Assembly: GCA_002328295.1 (NCBI GenBank) | Contig: DCXE01000044.1 | Location: 1-19,943, forward strand | DNA length: 19,943 bases | Origin: Candidatus Peribacter sp. UBA2144 | Lineage (GTDB): Bacteria; Patescibacteriota; Gracilibacteria; Peribacterales; Peribacteraceae | Reading direction: 5' to 3' | Shown: one piece after another, positions 18,208 through 19,943 of the stretch | How the letters are laid out: every line of letters begins with the position of its first letter | How positions within the stretch are numbered: the first letter of the stretch is position 1 | Notes under the pieces: generated by a model | What the model was told of the DNA's origin: nothing | Database searches by the model: none | The model's input: only the letters and a program-made list of their open reading frames with translations | Made by a program: the position numbers and the translations under genes

Positions 18208-19943
18208 ATGGAAGACCCTCTTCCAAAACGTTTACGCGCAATCATCAAGAAGGTTTCAGCTTGGCCTTGGGTCACGATCTGTGAAAGGTCGGTTTTGGGA
18301 TTTCTGGTGTTTGCTCTGCTTTGGAAGGGAGGAAAGAGTTTGGAGGCGACGTGGTTGCTGACAGGTTTAGCTTGGCTTTGCACATACGTTTACTGGGCAA
18401 GCCAAAAAAATAAATCGGATGAAGATCCTGTGCCTGCAAGCATATGGATTCTTTTGATGCTTTTTGTTGCGTGGACAATTGCGAGCTTTGCAGTTTCTTC
18501 AACAGTAAATTACGGATTGGATGAAGTGTTTAGGACTTCCAGTCTTGTCCTAATATTTTTGTGGGCACTCAGATTTACTAGCGGCAAAGAGGGGAAAACA
18601 TTTTTAAAGAATTTGATTAAGTTTATAGTTATAGGAACTTTGATCGCTGGCTTGATTGGATTATTCGTTTACATTTTCCAACCTGTAAACAGATTTGTCG
18701 GAACTTTCTTTGATTATAGATTCCATACAGACTACTGGCCCAATGCATGGGCGGACTGGCTTTTGATTGCATGGCCTTTGATTGCACTTTGGGCTGTAAA
18801 GGAGAAGCGAATGATTCAATTAGTTCTTAGATCTCTTGTACTTGGGCTCGTAATCGGTTTTCTGCTTCTCAGCTATTCGCGCGGAGCAATAATTGCATTC
18901 ACAGGACAGCTTGTACTTTGGTTGCTCTGGACGGTTCTTATATATTGGAAGAAGAGCAGTTTCGAGTGGAAGAATGTTTCAATACGCGCAGGAATGATTT
19001 TACTTACTTCGGTATTTATTTTTTCATGTGCAAATATAGTTCGTTCGCAGCTTTTTCCGATACAACCAATTTCGGAAAAAATTTCATTTACTGCTGCAGA
19101 AGGTTCATCCTCGGTTTCGGAAAGATCTGATTTCTGGAAACAGTCTCTGTTTTTATCTCTCAAGCGTCCGGTACTTGGATGGGGTCCGTATAGCTTTCGT
19201 TTCGTACAACCTAAACTTCAAACCAGTATTCGTGCGACTTCCGATCATCCGCACAACGTAATTCTTAAGCTTTCGATGGAGAGGGGACTAATTGCCGCAA
19301 TTCTTTTCTTAAGCATTATAGTCATCATTCTTTATGCGTCAGTTAATAAAATTTCAGTTAAGCCCAATGTTCCCGTTTTAGGATTTTCTCTGATTGCTGC
19401 TTCTGGCCTATTGTCTCACAATTTGATTGATTACAACCTGCAGTTTGTATCCGTTTCTTTGTTGTTTTGGATCTTGCTTGCAGTACTAATGGCCGAAAGC
19501 AAACAAAAGAAAGGTGTTGTATTGAATAAAAAGATAGTACGGACATTTGAGGTTCTGTTAGCCTCAACTGTACTAATAGTTGCTGTTTTTGAAGCAGAGG
19601 GGATTATTATATCTTCGGTTGGCAGACATCTTGAGGCCAGAGGGGAAGTTGAGCGTGCTCTTCTTTGGTACGACAAGGCAAATCCTCAGATAATAAGCAG
19701 AGATATGCACCTTAGCCGTGCAAATATATTGTACGGACAAAAGCGCTTTGCAGAGGCACAAAACGCACTTGATGATTACATGAAAGTTAATGAAGAGGAC
19801 TATCGTGGATGGAAGATGAGAGCGGATATATTCCGTTCACAGAGAGAGGTTGACGCGGCACTTGAGTCGTACGAAAAGGCTCTTTCATTCGGAGGCAGAT
19901 TTAATGATTTCGGTATAACTAGATCCAAAACAGAGCTTATGAT
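18208..19943 (+). CDS. O-antigen ligase-like membrane protein with C-terminal TPRs (3' truncated)
   Basis: An open frame of 578 codons that runs off the window end, translated by hand from ATG 18208. Residues about 30-460 hold roughly ten hydrophobic segments. LLLSYSRGA (219-227) and the loop motif SDHPHNVILKLSMERGL (345-361) match the Wzy_C / O-antigen ligase (WaaL-like) fold, whose members transfer lipid-linked glycans to an acceptor outside the cell. From about 472 the sequence turns soluble, with TPR-like helix pairs (ARGEVERALLWYDKA, FAEAQNALDDYMKV, VDAALESYEKAL). CPR cells usually lack an LPS-type outer membrane, so the acceptor may be a surface protein or another glycan. A -10 TAGAAT ends 8 bp upstream. 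The C terminus is not in the window. Confidence 0.82.
   Translation, partial: MEDPLPKRLRAIIKKVSAWPWVTICERSVLGFLVFALLWKGGKSLEATWLLTGLAWLCTYVYWASQKNKSDEDPVPASIWILLMLFVAWTIASFAVSSTVNYGLDEVFRTSSLVLIFLWALRFTSGKEGKTFLKNLIKFIVIGTLIAGLIGLFVYIFQPVNRFVGTFFDYRFHTDYWPNAWADWLLIAWPLIALWAVKEKRMIQLVLRSLVLGLVIGFLLLSYSRGAIIAFTGQLVLWLLWTVLIYWKKSSFEWKNVSIRAGMILLTSVFIFSCANIVRSQLFPIQPISEKISFTAAEGSSSVSERSDFWKQSLFLSLKRPVLGWGPYSFRFVQPKLQTSIRATSDHPHNVILKLSMERGLIAAILFLSIIVIILYASVNKISVKPNVPVLGFSLIAASGLLSHNLIDYNLQFVSVSLLFWILLAVLMAESKQKKGVVLNKKIVRTFEVLLASTVLIVAVFEAEGIIISSVGRHLEARGEVERALLWYDKANPQIISRDMHLSRANILYGQKRFAEAQNALDDYMKVNEEDYRGWKMRADIFRSQREVDAALESYEKALSFGGRFNDFGITRSKTELM

Overview
This window looks like a chromosomal segment of a Candidate Phyla Radiation (Patescibacteria) bacterium, most plausibly Peregrinibacteria or a near relative. 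That is an inference from gene content: a DUF5671-type membrane protein, a membrane-anchored Clp-like ATPase, a BT1-type folate carrier, an archaeal-looking PurD, short intergenic regions and almost no Shine-Dalgarno sequences. TGA, TAA and TAG all act as stops, so the UGA-recoded Gracilibacteria/Absconditabacteria code does not apply.

Layout. 1-2.5 kb (minus strand): a sortase with an unusual cytoplasmic tail, then mnmA (tRNA 2-thiouridylase), whose first 28 bp are duplicated upstream around a palindromic repeat. 2.5-4.7 kb (plus): a DUF5671 membrane protein and prfA (release factor 1). 4.8-6.2 kb (minus): a BT1/MFS carrier. 6.3-6.8 kb (plus): a hypothetical protein whose 3' half is antisense to purD. 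6.5-9.4 kb (minus): purF-purD operon with an ATGA overlap. 9.5-9.6 kb: a 106-bp cloverleaf-like palindromic element. 9.6-10 kb (plus): a cysteine-rich lipoprotein. 10.1-11.6 kb (minus): folD and tmk. 11.8-14.6 kb (plus): a two-gene operon of a small membrane protein and a membrane-anchored Hsp100 with a degenerate first AAA+ domain. 14.8-16.8 kb (minus): groES-groEL under a CIRCE operator. 17-17.9 kb (plus): a 51-aa membrane peptide with its own terminator and a lipoprotein. 18.0-18.1 kb (minus): tRNA-Leu(CAG). 18.2 kb to the end (plus): a truncated O-antigen ligase-like protein with TPRs.

Themes. Purine and one-carbon metabolism (PurF, PurD, FolD, a folate/pterin-type carrier, dTMP kinase), protein quality control (GroES/EL, membrane Hsp100), translation (RF1, MnmA, tRNA-Leu) and envelope functions (sortase, lipoproteins, O-antigen ligase) are mixed, as is common in reduced genomes.

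Two window-wide patterns stand out. First, most gene starts have a -10-like hexamer only 6-11 bp upstream and no Shine-Dalgarno sequence, which points to leaderless mRNAs. Second, intergenic DNA is filled with arrays of 7-bp (once 8-bp) units in a few sequence families, often inverted and abutting or containing the stop codon. All calls were made by eye, without database searches.
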